A stretch of 64,000 nt of DNA from contig DASTWZ010000009.1 of the NCBI GenBank assembly GCA_035765635.1, positions 62,001 to 126,000 on the forward strand, given 5' to 3'. The translations under genes were made by a program, and so were the position numbers. Positions 35,209 through 44,432 of this stretch are shown in pieces. Under the pieces are notes generated by a model that saw only the letters and a program-made list of their open reading frames with translations, did no database searches and was not told the origin of the DNA. How positions within the stretch are numbered: the first letter of the stretch is position 1; the number at the start of each line of letters is the position of its first letter. This DNA comes from EW11 sp035765635 (GTDB taxonomy: Bacteria > Verrucomicrobiota > Verrucomicrobiia > Opitutales > Opitutaceae).

Positions 35209-38200
35209 ATGATCAAATCCGGCCTCTGGCAGGCTTGGGAATCTCCCGAGCTGACTTCGCTCAACAAGCTCCCGCCGCGCGCGACGTTTTATCACTTTGC
35301 GCAGCAGGAGCAGGCGCTGACCGGCCGCCGGGAGGAATCCTCCTGGTGGCACTCGCTCGATGGCCGTTGGGATTTCCGTTTGGCGGAAAATCCCGACGCC
35401 GCGCGCGCGTGGCTGGAAAACCGAAACGCGAGCGACGATAGCGGCTGGGGCGAAATCACCGTTCCCGGAAACTGGGAAATGCAAGGCCACGGCCGGCCTC
35501 ACTATACTAACATCCGCATGCCGTGGCCCGAATCGCCACCGTGCGTTCCGAAAGCGAATCCGACGGGCATTTACCGTCGTGTTTTTGATCTGCCAAAAAC
35601 CTGGCGAGGCCACCGCGTCGTCGCGCATTTCGGCGGCGCGGACAGCGTGCTGGCCGTGCAGGTGAACGGCGTGCCGGTCGGCGTGAGCAAGGACTCACGT
35701 TTGCCGGCGGAATTCGATATCACCGATGCGCTGAAAGCCGACGCCCCGAATGAATTGATCGCGGTCGTGATCAAGTGGTCGGACGCCAGTTTCATCGAAG
35801 ATCAAGACATGTGGTGGCTCGCGGGCCTCCATCGCGAAGTCTACCTCTTCGCCACGCCAGTCACGTATCTCGCGGAGATTCACGCGCGACCGATCGTCGA
35901 TGTGAGCGAGGAATCCGCCGAGTTGCGCGTCGAGGTCGAAGTCGGCTACCGCCGCACGCTGCACGATGACGCCGTGGTCGAAGCGCAGCTCTACGACCGC
36001 GAAGGGCGCAGCATTTTGCCGAAGCCGCTCGTGCAACCGGTATCCACCGCGCGCGACCCGCTGCGTTTCGATCGTTGTCGCGCCAATCTCCGAGCTGCGC
36101 TGCCGTACGCGCGTTTGAGGCTCTGGTCGCACGAGCAACCTTATCGATACTCGCTGGTGGTGACATTGCGCAGTCCCGACGGCGAAAGCCATGCGCGCGT
36201 GACGCTCGGATTTCGTCAGATCGAAGTGCGCGAGCGCAACCTGTTGATCAACGGCCGACGCGTCCTGATCAAAGGCGTCAATCATCACGATCATCATCCC
36301 GACCACGGAAAAGCCGTGCCGCTGGCGACGATGGAGCAGGACGTGCGTTTGATGAAGCAGTTCAACTTCAACGCCGTCCGCACCTCGCATTATCCAAACG
36401 ATCCTCGCTGGCTGGATCTATGCGATGAACACGGCCTCTACGTGATCGATGAGACCAACATCGAGGCTCACGATTTTCACAACGAACTCTGCCGAAATCC
36501 GCGCTACGCGACCGCCATGCTGGATCGCGCGATGCGGATGGTCGTGCGCGACAAACATCATCCGGCGATCATCGCCTGGTCTCTCGGCAACGAAACCGGA
36601 TACGGCCCAAATCACGACGCCGCGGCGGGCTGGATTCGCGGCTACGATTCATCGCGACCCGTGCATTACGAGGGCGGAATTTCCCTCGGGCAAAGCCACC
36701 TCACGTACGCGCACGGCTCGCGCGTGACGGACATCATTTGCCCGATGTACGAATCGATCGAGAAGCTCATCGAGTGGAATCGTCTCGTGCGAAACGAAGT
36801 TCGACCCGCTCCGTCGGTCGCGACAATGCGCCGCGCCCTCGAAATTGGCGAACGGCACGCGCGCCACGTCGCGCCCGGGCGGGAGCGGCCGCCGCTGCCG
36901 GTGACGCTCGATCCGCTGGAGCGCCCGGTCATCCTCTGTGAATACTCCCACGCGATGGGCAACTCGAATGGTTCGCTCCACGAGTATTTTCAGTTGTTCA
37001 AAACGATCCCAGGTCTGCAGGGCGGCTTTATTTGGGAATGGGTCGAGCACGGCCTGCGAAAAACCACGCCCGACGGACGCGAGTTTTACGCTTACGGCGG
37101 CGATTTCGGCGACGAGCCGAACGACGCGAATTTCGTGCTCGATGGTTTGGTGTCGGCTGACCGCGAGCCGCATCCGGCCGTGTGGGAGCACAAACATCTC
37201 GCTCAGCCGATCGCGATCGAACTCGTCAGAGCGGCGCCGTGCCAAGTGCGCGTGCGCAACGAACATGATTTCATTTCGCTCGCTGATTTTCACGGACGTT
37301 GGGAATTGCAGATCGACGGAGTGACGAAGAAGCGCGGTCCGTTGCCGAAACTGAATCTTGCGCCCGGCGCCGAGGCCATCATCGCGCTGCGCCTGGGATC
37401 GCTCCCGGCGAACAGCGACGTGCGGCTCCTGGTGCGTTTTTTTCGCTCGAAGGAAACGAGCTTCGCGCCGCGAGGTCACGAAATCGCCTGGCAGCAACTC
37501 ACACTGCGCGCTTTGCCGCGTGCTGATCGGTCAATGGCGGCCGACGCGCGAAAAACCAGCCGCGCTCGGCCAGCGCCGCGCGAGATCGAGGTGCGCGAAA
37601 CCGGCGAACATCTGCATGTGGCGACGGACGGTCTCGCTCTCGGTTTCGAACGCAGCACCGCGACACTGTATTCGCTAAGTCACTACGGCCGCGAATTGCT
37701 CGCTCGCGGACCGGCTCTGCAACTGTGGCGCGCCGCAGTCGACAACGACGGCATAAAACTCATGCCCGGCCAGGAATCCAAACCACTCGGAAAGTGGCGG
37801 ACGCTTGGCGTCGACCGGCCGCTGCAGAGCGAGCCCAAGGTTTGCTCCTGGACGCGAAATCGGGCCGGGGATGTCGTGGTCACTCTCGTTCACACCGCGG
37901 CAGCGCCCGCCCCAGGCTGCGAGTGGGAACATCGGCAGAGTTATACTCTTCGACGCGCGGATGGCGCGATGCTCGTCGAGCATCGGATCACGTTGGGCAA
38001 ACAGCTCGTCGATTTGCCGCGTGTCGGCATTCGCTTCGATCTCGTGGCCGGCTTTGAACACGTCCGTTATTTCGGACGCGGTCCTTGGGAAAACTACTGC
38101 GATCGCTTCGCGTCCACCTGGACCGCCGTGCACGAGAGTTCTGTCGACGAACTTCATGTACCGTACGGACTCCCGCAGGAGAACGGACATCGTACCGGCA

Positions 38201-38478
38201 CGCACTGGCTCGAGTTGAGCGGGGAGGGCGCGAGTTTGCGCATCGGCGGTCTGGCGCCGTTCGAGTTCAACGTTTCCCACCTCACGGCGGACGACCTGTT
38301 CGCTGCGCGGCATCCCACCGATCTGAAGCCGCGCCCCGAGACGATTGTTTACCTCGATGCGGCGCACCGCGGCGTCGGCTCGGGCGCTTGCGGACCCGAC
38401 ACGCGACCGAAATTCCGCGTCGCCGGTTTCCAGCACGCCCTGCGTTTCACTCTGCAAATCTCTGAGCCTTCGGCTTAA
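35209..38478 (+). CDS. lacZ: GH2 beta-galactosidase, LacZ type
   Basis: 1089 residues. The five-domain LacZ plan is complete: jelly-roll (FYHFAQQEQALTG...WKGMPWP-like WEMQGHGRPHYTN), Ig domain, TIM barrel with IKGVNHHDHHPDHG, acid/base Glu462 in SLGNETGYGPNH, nucleophile Glu578 in LCEYSHAMGNSNG, then a second Ig domain and the Bgal_small domain ending in FGRGPWENYCDRFAST and the C-terminal strand. The length is slightly above E. coli LacZ. No signal peptide, so it acts on imported galactosides. It follows the beta-helix lyase gene by 68 bases and may share its promoter. Confidence 0.93.
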   Translation: MIKSGLWQAWESPELTSLNKLPPRATFYHFAQQEQALTGRREESSWWHSLDGRWDFRLAENPDAARAWLENRNASDDSGWGEITVPGNWEMQGHGRPHYTNIRMPWPESPPCVPKANPTGIYRRVFDLPKTWRGHRVVAHFGGADSVLAVQVNGVPVGVSKDSRLPAEFDITDALKADAPNELIAVVIKWSDASFIEDQDMWWLAGLHREVYLFATPVTYLAEIHARPIVDVSEESAELRVEVEVGYRRTLHDDAVVEAQLYDREGRSILPKPLVQPVSTARDPLRFDRCRANLRAALPYARLRLWSHEQPYRYSLVVTLRSPDGESHARVTLGFRQIEVRERNLLINGRRVLIKGVNHHDHHPDHGKAVPLATMEQDVRLMKQFNFNAVRTSHYPNDPRWLDLCDEHGLYVIDETNIEAHDFHNELCRNPRYATAMLDRAMRMVVRDKHHPAIIAWSLGNETGYGPNHDAAAGWIRGYDSSRPVHYEGGISLGQSHLTYAHGSRVTDIICPMYESIEKLIEWNRLVRNEVRPAPSVATMRRALEIGERHARHVAPGRERPPLPVTLDPLERPVILCEYSHAMGNSNGSLHEYFQLFKTIPGLQGGFIWEWVEHGLRKTTPDGREFYAYGGDFGDEPNDANFVLDGLVSADREPHPAVWEHKHLAQPIAIELVRAAPCQVRVRNEHDFISLADFHGRWELQIDGVTKKRGPLPKLNLAPGAEAIIALRLGSLPANSDVRLLVRFFRSKETSFAPRGHEIAWQQLTLRALPRADRSMAADARKTSRARPAPREIEVRETGEHLHVATDGLALGFERSTATLYSLSHYGRELLARGPALQLWRAAVDNDGIKLMPGQESKPLGKWRTLGVDRPLQSEPKVCSWTRNRAGDVVVTLVHTAAAPAPGCEWEHRQSYTLRRADGAMLVEHRITLGKQLVDLPRVGIRFDLVAGFEHVRYFGRGPWENYCDRFASTWTAVHESSVDELHVPYGLPQENGHRTGTHWLELSGEGASLRIGGLAPFEFNVSHLTADDLFAARHPTDLKPRPETIVYLDAAHRGVGSGACGPDTRPKFRVAGFQHALRFTLQISEPSA

Positions 38479-38760
38479 TAAATATCCTCTTTGCGTATCT
38501 TGAACTGCTGTCCTGCAGAATCGCTCAATTCCGCGAGGATTTATTTTCCCCACGAATCACACGAAGCACACGAATTCAAAAAATTTCCCCACGGAATTAC
38601 ACGGAAGACACGGAAGACGCAGAAGGCATTTTCAGTTTCCGTGCCCTCCGTGTATTCCGTGGGAATATGATCGGGTCATTTCGTGTGCTTCGTGTGATTC
38701 GTGGGGAAAATAGGTTTGGTTGCGGCCTCGCCGCGCTATGCCTCTTTGTGGCTAAAAAAA
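38479..38760. repeat. Repeat B copy nested in a broken repeat A
   Basis: Fragments of the repeat A arm occur at both ends: tatcctctttgcgtatctt just after the lacZ stop and tgcctctttgtggctaaaaa at about 38733-38759. Between them lies a full repeat B (38547-38709) with arms cccacgaatcacacgaagca and cgtgtgattcgtgggg. The layout suggests that element B landed in or beside an element A copy whose core has been lost. No gene is seen in this 310-base gap. Confidence 0.75.
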
Positions 38761-38788
38761 TGGTCGTGATTGAAACCCCGTTTTTCCC

Positions 38789-39886
38789 ATGAGCTCTTTT
38801 GGCTCCAGTCTGATCGCTCCGCTCACGGGGCTCAGCCGTATTCTGAACGTGGATACGCGCTCGATCACTCCGGAAAATCCCACCGGCGCGAAGGGCGGGG
38901 GCGCGCAGGCTGACCCGGTTGGAGCCGATCATCCGGCGCGTGAACTCGGCCGCGGCTGGAAATGCCGGCCCTACATCGTGATCAAGTCCGGAGAAACCGC
39001 GGAACTTGCCTCGATCGACGGCCCTGGCGCGCTGCAGCACATCTGGATGACGCCCACCAGCGTATGGCGGGATTTGATCCTGCGTTTTTATTGGGACGAT
39101 CAAACGCATCCATCGGTCGAGTGTCCGGTCGGGGATTTTTTCGCGTGTGGCTGGGGAAACCGGGAGAACTTCAATCCCGTGGTCTCCGCCGCGGTCTGCG
39201 TGAATCCCGGCAGCGCGTTCAACTGCTATTGGGAAATGCCGTTCCAGCGTCGCTGTCGGATCACGATGGAAAATCGCGGCGTCGCCGACTCGGTGCTGTT
39301 TTACCAGATCGATTACGCGCTCGGCGCGGTACCCGATAACAGCGGGTATTTTCACGCGCAATTTCGGCGGGTGAACCCGTTGCCGGAAATGCAGCCGTAC
39401 ACGATTCTCGATGGCGTGCGCGGGGCGGGACACTACGTCGGCACGACCATGTGTTGGGGCGTGAACAACGATGGCTGGTGGGGCGAGGGCGAGGTGAAGT
39501 TTTTCCTCGATGGCGACGCGCCCGATGCGCCGACGATCTGCGGCACGGGCACCGAGGATTATTTCTGCGGCTCCTTCAATTTCGAAAACAAGCGCGAGAA
39601 ACGTTATCAGGAATTCAACACGCCGTACGCCGGAATGCCGCACGTGCTGCGACCCGACGGCTTGTATCGCTCGCAACAACGCTTCGGGCTGTACCGCTGG
39701 CATCTGCTCGATCCCATCCGCTTCGCGAAGGATATCCGCGTGACCTGCCAAGCCCTGGGCTGGCGGAGCGAGCGTCGCTTCCTTCCGCTGCGCGACGACA
39801 TCGCCTCAGTCGCTTTCTGGTATCAACAGCTCCCCACCATTCCTTTTCCCCCGCTCCCGACGCGGGACGCTCTCGAAATCGTCTAA
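38789..39886 (+). CDS. GH172 (DUF2961) glycoside hydrolase
   Basis: 365 residues with no signal peptide. It matches DUF2961 in length and motifs: GRGWKCRPYIVIKSGETAEL near the N-terminus, GPGALQHIWMTP, YWDDQTHPSVECPVGDFFACG and GTGTEDYFCGSFNFE. This family was reclassified as GH172 after members were shown to act on fructose-containing or arabinofuranosyl substrates. The acidic residues in VECPVGDFF and GTEDYF are candidates for catalysis. The real substrate here is unknown; an arabinofuranoside or fructofuranoside is an inference. The 3' end is overlapped on the other strand by a small open frame. Confidence 0.85.
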   Translation: MSSFGSSLIAPLTGLSRILNVDTRSITPENPTGAKGGGAQADPVGADHPARELGRGWKCRPYIVIKSGETAELASIDGPGALQHIWMTPTSVWRDLILRFYWDDQTHPSVECPVGDFFACGWGNRENFNPVVSAAVCVNPGSAFNCYWEMPFQRRCRITMENRGVADSVLFYQIDYALGAVPDNSGYFHAQFRRVNPLPEMQPYTILDGVRGAGHYVGTTMCWGVNNDGWWGEGEVKFFLDGDAPDAPTICGTGTEDYFCGSFNFENKREKRYQEFNTPYAGMPHVLRPDGLYRSQQRFGLYRWHLLDPIRFAKDIRVTCQALGWRSERRFLPLRDDIASVAFWYQQLPTIPFPPLPTRDALEIV

Positions 39887-40072
39887 TGTCGGCGGCGTGA
39901 GGAAGCGGTCTCGCATGAAGACGAGAGTCACGATCAGCGCGAAGGTGAAGAGGGCGGCAAGAGTTAGAAACACGACGCCGTAAATCCCGGTCTGCTGCGT
40001 GATCGCGCCGGTCTTCTCCGCGTGGCAGCTTTCAGGCCTGAAAGCAGGGGGATCCCCCCAGACGGCGCTCAC
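39806..40072 (-). CDS. Small membrane-protein-like frame, possibly a gene remnant
   Basis: 88 residues from a GTG at 40072. One strong hydrophobic segment (GIYGVVFLTLAALFTFALIVTLVF) is followed by a positively charged MRDRF, and the tail is charged. This looks like the end of a membrane transporter or a single-pass protein. The first 20 or so residues are low-quality sequence covering two palindromes, and the last 27 codons overlap the GH172 gene. It may be a decayed 3' end of a larger gene rather than a working small gene. Confidence 0.3.
   Translation of the reverse strand: MSAVWGDPPAFRPESCHAEKTGAITQQTGIYGVVFLTLAALFTFALIVTLVFMRDRFLTPPTLDDFESVPRRERGKRNGGELLIPESD
40028..40058. promoter_or_regulatory. 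Two adjacent perfect palindromes upstream of a secreted-protein gene
   Basis: GCTTTCAGGCCTGAAAGC (40028-40045) is a perfect 18-base palindrome without loop, and GGGGGATCCCCC (40047-40058) follows one base later. They lie 76 bases before ATG 40134. Loop-free symmetry fits protein-binding sites better than hairpins. The role is unknown. Confidence 0.35.
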
Positions 40073-40133
40073 GTTTACCGTTCGTTAACTTTGATTTCCC
40101 TCAGGCGCGTCGGCGCGCGGCCGATGAGAAGCC

Positions 40134-41441
40134 ATGTTTGTTCGCGCCTGCGCGTCCTCATTTTTCACGGTCATCGGAATTGTCGCGATCTCCCTGTTTC
40201 ACGCTGCGTCTGCATCAGCCGCTCCTCTCGAATTGACCCATTCGACCAGCGAAGCGGACGGTGAAACGGTCATCACTGTTCCCGGAAGTGAAGGCAGCGA
40301 CTGGCAGTTTCAATGGTTCATCGACGGCGTGGCGCAAACCAGCACTCCCGTTTCCCACACGGGGCAGCTCGTGATCTATTTGGACAAGGTCAGCCCTGGT
40401 CGAACCTTCAAAGTCGACGTGTACAAAAACGCGGTCGCGACCTCGAGCGAGCCTCTCAATCTCGGAAACACCACGGACACCAGCTCGGCCGGCGGATCGT
40501 CAGGATCCGACCTCGGCAAGGGCGATGAACCCAGCCCGTCAGGCAGTGATTCATCCCCAGCGCCGCAAGATGACACCACCTCTGATCCGGAGGAGCCAGT
40601 TACCGGAGCCCCGATTTCAAGCGGTTCGGCCCTGATCAATTTATCGACCCGCGCATATATTACTCCCGGCGACACGCTGATTGCTGGACTCATCATCGCT
40701 GGCACTGAGCCCAAACCAGTTTTGATCCGGGCAATCGGCCCCACGTTGAAAAATTACGGCGTGAGCGACGCTTTGGAAAATCCGACTCTGACGCTCTACA
40801 AAGGCTCCGACATACTGAAGCAGAACGACGACTGGGGCTCTTCGGGTTCAAGCGCCGTGAGTCAGGCAAGCCAAGTCGTACAATGCTTCCCGCTCGCGAA
40901 TGGCGGCCGCGATGCCGCGCTTTATGTCGTCCTGCCGCCAGGCGCGTACACGGCTCACTTGAATTCTGGAGGCGCTGGATCGGGAACGGCGCTGATGGAG
41001 TTCTACGACGTCAATCCCAGCGCCGCCGCGACATCTCGTCTTTCGAATATCTCGACCCTCGGGACCGTCGGTTCGGGAGATCACGTCATGATTGTCGGCT
41101 TTATCGTCGAAGGGGATCGGCCAAAAACCATTCTCGTTCGCGCCCTCGGCCCCGCGTTGGCGAGCTACGGCGTCACCGGATTCATGGCTGATCCCAAGAT
41201 CACGGTTTTTTCCGGAGACAGCGCGATCGCTTCGAATGACAACTGGACGGAGCCAAGCACCGGCGAAAATGCCGTTGCCGCTGTGACCGCACAAATCAAC
41301 GCAGTCCCACTTCCGAGCGCGGGATTGGATTCGGCTCTGTGTCTCACGCTGGCCCCGGGGGCCTACACGGCTGTCGTCACGGCGGGCGCCACCGGGAAAT
41401 CCGATGGGCGCGCGCTCGTCGAAGTGTACGAAGTGCCCTGA
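40134..41441 (+). CDS. Secreted protein with two verrucomicrobial-type beta repeats, unknown function
   Basis: 435 residues. The signal peptide is VRACASSFFTVIGIVAISLF ending in ASASA. An Ig-like part (WQFQWFIDGVAQTSTPVSHT) and a Ser/Asp/Pro-rich linker (about residues 115-160) follow. Two homologous repeats come next, each with GDTLIAGLIIAGTEPKPVLI- or GDHVMIVGFIVEGDRPKTIL-like text, then RAIGPTLKNYGVSDALENP / RALGPALASYGVTGFMADP, and QNDDW / SNDNW. I know this repeat from many secreted verrucomicrobial proteins of undefined function, often as a C-terminal module. The gene converges on the Wza-like gene with a gap of six bases. Confidence 0.75.
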   Translation: MFVRACASSFFTVIGIVAISLFHAASASAAPLELTHSTSEADGETVITVPGSEGSDWQFQWFIDGVAQTSTPVSHTGQLVIYLDKVSPGRTFKVDVYKNAVATSSEPLNLGNTTDTSSAGGSSGSDLGKGDEPSPSGSDSSPAPQDDTTSDPEEPVTGAPISSGSALINLSTRAYITPGDTLIAGLIIAGTEPKPVLIRAIGPTLKNYGVSDALENPTLTLYKGSDILKQNDDWGSSGSSAVSQASQVVQCFPLANGGRDAALYVVLPPGAYTAHLNSGGAGSGTALMEFYDVNPSAAATSRLSNISTLGTVGSGDHVMIVGFIVEGDRPKTILVRALGPALASYGVTGFMADPKITVFSGDSAIASNDNWTEPSTGENAVAAVTAQINAVPLPSAGLDSALCLTLAPGAYTAVVTAGATGKSDGRALVEVYEVP

Positions 41442-41447
41442 ACCGCC

Positions 41448-42743
41448 TCAGCGGATCGTGGTGTCACCCTGATTGTACGAGTAACTCACGTTGCGGCTGA
41501 ACGGCAGCATCTGGGAGATATATTGCTGGACCCACAGATTCGCTTTCGCGACAGAGGTTTTGGGGACCAGGACGATATCTTGGGGCGAAACGATAAGGTC
41601 ATTTCGCGTGGCGCCTTTCATCACGAAATCATTGAGATTCGTAATATAAACAAACACGTCGTTGCTCTCGTTGCGGTGAATCAGCACGACCTGTTTCAGG
41701 CTCCCTGTATCCATGACGCCGCCGGCGAGCGCCAATGCCTTCAGCGTGGTGAGCGCATTAGTGACGGGGTAGGCGCCGGGACGAACGACTTCGCCATTGA
41801 TATAAACGACGCGCGCGTCGGACGCTTCCAAAGTTACCTGCACGGCGAGCGGGTTCTTGTACCGCGCGTGGACGAGTTCCTCGATCGACTGCTGGAGGCT
41901 TGCGACCGTTTTGCCCTCGGTGCTGATGTAGCCTACTTCAGGCAGAAGGACTTTGCTGTCGCTCGTGACCGCCACGATGGAGTCGTAGCCGATTAGACGC
42001 CGGTTTTCCGTGATCTGAGTCGGCGAAGCTTTCGTGCGCGTGACTTCGGCGCTCAAGGTATTGCCAAAGGCCTTGGATGCGGCCTGCGACAGGGTTTCGG
42101 AAAGCTCTCCGATAGTGAGTCCACCTGCTTTGAATGATCCGAGTTTCGGCACCGAAATGCTTCCATCGGCCTGCACGACGGCTTCGCCAGACAGCTCGGC
42201 CAACGAAAGATTCGAGTGCGTGACCATCACCGACGAGGCGGGCTGATTGACGCGCTCGCGATAAGCCTGGTCGATATCGGCCGCGAGTTCCGTGGGAGTT
42301 TTTCCTGCGGCCACCAGCTCTGCGACGTTCGATAACGTCACTCGTCCGTCAGGGCGAACCACGACGGTGGTGTCCAACTTCGAGTCCGCACCAAAGTGCA
42401 GCGCGAGTTCATCTCCGCGCATGATATGATACTGCTGCGAGCTGAGGCTGAATTGGTATGTCGCAATATCGTCGGTCTCGAAAACGGGACTCTGCGCGGG
42501 CGCATTCATGGGGAGAACACGGATACGCAGTTTATCCGTCGGAGAAATTTGCAGCGATGAGGCGCCTGTCGGCAGCGAGGCTGCATCCACGACCGTGACG
42601 GGCTTCGCGTCATTGCGCCGAAGCGTCACGCTCGCCTTTTCCGGAGTCGAAGCGCAACCGGAAAGGATCAGCGCCGAGAGAACGGCGCCATTGATGAGGC
42701 AGGATTTGGTCGGGAAAGACCTTGGTTTGAGCGTTTGGATCAT
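41448..42743 (-). CDS. Wza-like polysaccharide export lipoprotein
   Basis: 431 residues from ATG 42743, overlapping the upstream gene's stop. The lipoprotein signal is FPTKSCLINGAVLSALILSG with the lipid-modified Cys30 in LSGC. A Poly_export domain follows (DKLRIRVLPMNAPAQSP and YHIMRGDELALHFG, then VVVRPDGRVTLSNVAELVAA), and SLBB domains after it (VYINGEVVRPGAYPVTNALT, TLKALALAGGV). This is the outer-membrane channel of Wzy-dependent capsule or exopolysaccharide export. It is the last gene of the minus-strand polysaccharide operon, whose other transport genes are at 60228-64000. Confidence 0.9.
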   Translation of the reverse strand: MIQTLKPRSFPTKSCLINGAVLSALILSGCASTPEKASVTLRRNDAKPVTVVDAASLPTGASSLQISPTDKLRIRVLPMNAPAQSPVFETDDIATYQFSLSSQQYHIMRGDELALHFGADSKLDTTVVVRPDGRVTLSNVAELVAAGKTPTELAADIDQAYRERVNQPASSVMVTHSNLSLAELSGEAVVQADGSISVPKLGSFKAGGLTIGELSETLSQAASKAFGNTLSAEVTRTKASPTQITENRRLIGYDSIVAVTSDSKVLLPEVGYISTEGKTVASLQQSIEELVHARYKNPLAVQVTLEASDARVVYINGEVVRPGAYPVTNALTTLKALALAGGVMDTGSLKQVVLIHRNESNDVFVYITNLNDFVMKGATRNDLIVSPQDIVLVPKTSVAKANLWVQQYISQMLPFSRNVSYSYNQGDTTIR

Positions 42744-44377
42744 GGCTTGGCGTTCATTTCCACCGTGACGATGGAATAAGGCGGTAAAGTGAGTGGGCGG
42801 GAAACTGCCACCGTGGCTTGTGCGATCGAAATCGGCTTCTTCAGATCGGGGCTGATCTGCGGCTCCTGGTAAAGATTGGTTGGGATTTCGTCGGGCAGAT
42901 CGCGTCCATTGTGGTCGGTCAAACCCGGAGCTGAAATCGTCCAGGTTGTCGCGTTGTCCGCCGCTTTGAACGATCCGGTTTTCAGCGCCACCTGATGCAC
43001 CGTGTTCCAACTGCGGTTCACGAAGTTCACGTAGAGCTTGTTTCCGCCGTCGTTGAGCGAGGCCGACACCGTGATTTCAGGGACCGCGTTTTGAGCCGCG
43101 AGAATGCCTACCGATTTCACATTGTATTTCGGGCTGTCGACCTCCGCGGACACCAGCCGCGTCCCGAAATGTTGGGAAAACAACTGGATGACATAGTAGG
43201 GTACCTTGGGCTTTTTGTCGTAGCCAACCCAGCCCATGAATGAACGGTCGGTGAACTTGAAATAATTGGCCAGAGTCACGCGCGGCTGCCCCATGAACAC
43301 CTGCATGACGCGCGCAAGATAGACCGCTGTTCCCATGGTCTTCACCTGATCCACTTCGGCGGCGTCATTGGAAAACAGCGCGCCCCACTCGGTCACCGCG
43401 ATTTCTATTTTCCGCTGCTTCTCGTGCTTTTCGATCTCGGCGGTGAGAGCGGTCAGACTCTTGTCCACCGCTTCAGGCGCCGCCCAGAGACTTTGATAAA
43501 TATCTTTCCAGCTATTTCCCGTCTGGCCGAAGGTCATCGGGAAATACGCATTGTGGACGGCGTAGTAATCCGCCTGGTCCGCCACCTTATCGAGGACGGT
43601 TTCGTTCCAATCGGGATAAGGCAGGTTGACGATGCTGGAATTGGCCGTGCCGATCGCGATCAATTTGATGTTCGGATCGATTTTCCTCATCGCCGACGCG
43701 AAGGACAAGAAGCGCTCCGCGTACACCTGCGGTTTGACGGTGATGACCTGCTTGTCGGTTGGATTTCCCGGCAAGTACAATTCGTTTCCGACCTCCCAAA
43801 GCGAAACGTTCGCCGGAGCAGACAGACCATCCGCGGCGCGATCGCGGTTGTTGGGCTGATTGCAATAGGCGACCCAATCCGCGGCCTCTTCGGCAGTGCC
43901 AGTTCCCGCATTCACGGTGATGAGCGGCCGCGCTCCAACCGCGCTACAAAAGCGCAAGAATTCCGGTGTTCCGAAAACGTTGGCCGATTTTCCAGAGTCC
44001 GTGGGGTGCTCGCGCACAGGACGCTTCGCGACCGGTCCAATCCCATCCCGCCAGTGATAGTAATCGGAAAGCGTGCCGCCCGGAAAACGAATGTTCTCCA
44101 CGCCTTGAGCTTTCGCCAAATTTACCCAATCGCTGGAAACCGATCCGTCCGCCGCGCTGATGCCGTTGGCGGAGTTAAACCACTCCAGATTCGTGCCGAA
44201 GAGGCTGCGCGGGATGCTGCGGACCACTTTGGTCGTGTCGACGCGGCACTCCATGACGTTCGCGGAGAGCCGGTGATCGTTTGGAAGATCGCCGAGTTTT
44301 GCGCGACAAGCAGGAGAGGCCAGAATGGCCGCCGCGCTCAGGGTACCCGCGAAAGATCGAATGTTCATGAAGGACAT
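42740..44377 (-). CDS. GH51-like alpha-L-arabinofuranosidase in the exopolysaccharide operon
   Basis: 545 residues if started at ATG 44377; ATG 44368 is an alternative three codons on. The N-terminus is signal-like (IRSFAGTLSAAAILASPAC). The Cys may be a lipid site, but the Pro before it is unusual. The barrel starts SIPRSLFGTNLEWFNSANG with RFPGGTLSDYYHWRDGIGP as in GH51. Acid/base Glu is in SLWEVGNELYLPGN and the nucleophile Glu in AVTEWGALFS. A beta domain completes the protein. Position between the synthetases and Wza suggests trimming or turnover of the exported polymer, much as lyases accompany other exopolysaccharide operons. Specificity is inferred from family resemblance. Confidence 0.75.
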   Translation of the reverse strand: MSFMNIRSFAGTLSAAAILASPACRAKLGDLPNDHRLSANVMECRVDTTKVVRSIPRSLFGTNLEWFNSANGISAADGSVSSDWVNLAKAQGVENIRFPGGTLSDYYHWRDGIGPVAKRPVREHPTDSGKSANVFGTPEFLRFCSAVGARPLITVNAGTGTAEEAADWVAYCNQPNNRDRAADGLSAPANVSLWEVGNELYLPGNPTDKQVITVKPQVYAERFLSFASAMRKIDPNIKLIAIGTANSSIVNLPYPDWNETVLDKVADQADYYAVHNAYFPMTFGQTGNSWKDIYQSLWAAPEAVDKSLTALTAEIEKHEKQRKIEIAVTEWGALFSNDAAEVDQVKTMGTAVYLARVMQVFMGQPRVTLANYFKFTDRSFMGWVGYDKKPKVPYYVIQLFSQHFGTRLVSAEVDSPKYNVKSVGILAAQNAVPEITVSASLNDGGNKLYVNFVNRSWNTVHQVALKTGSFKAADNATTWTISAPGLTDHNGRDLPDEIPTNLYQEPQISPDLKKPISIAQATVAVSRPLTLPPYSIVTVEMNAKP

Positions 44378-44432
44378 AGACGATTTGCGCTCGTTTCTGG
44401 AGTGCAATGGCTGGTTTTCGGCGGACTGAAAA

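Noticed and set aside
42744..43010. N-terminal extension of the Wza-like protein to 43010
   Set aside because: It overlaps the end of the GH51-like gene; the lipoprotein signal begins at ATG 42743 and the upstream residues look random.
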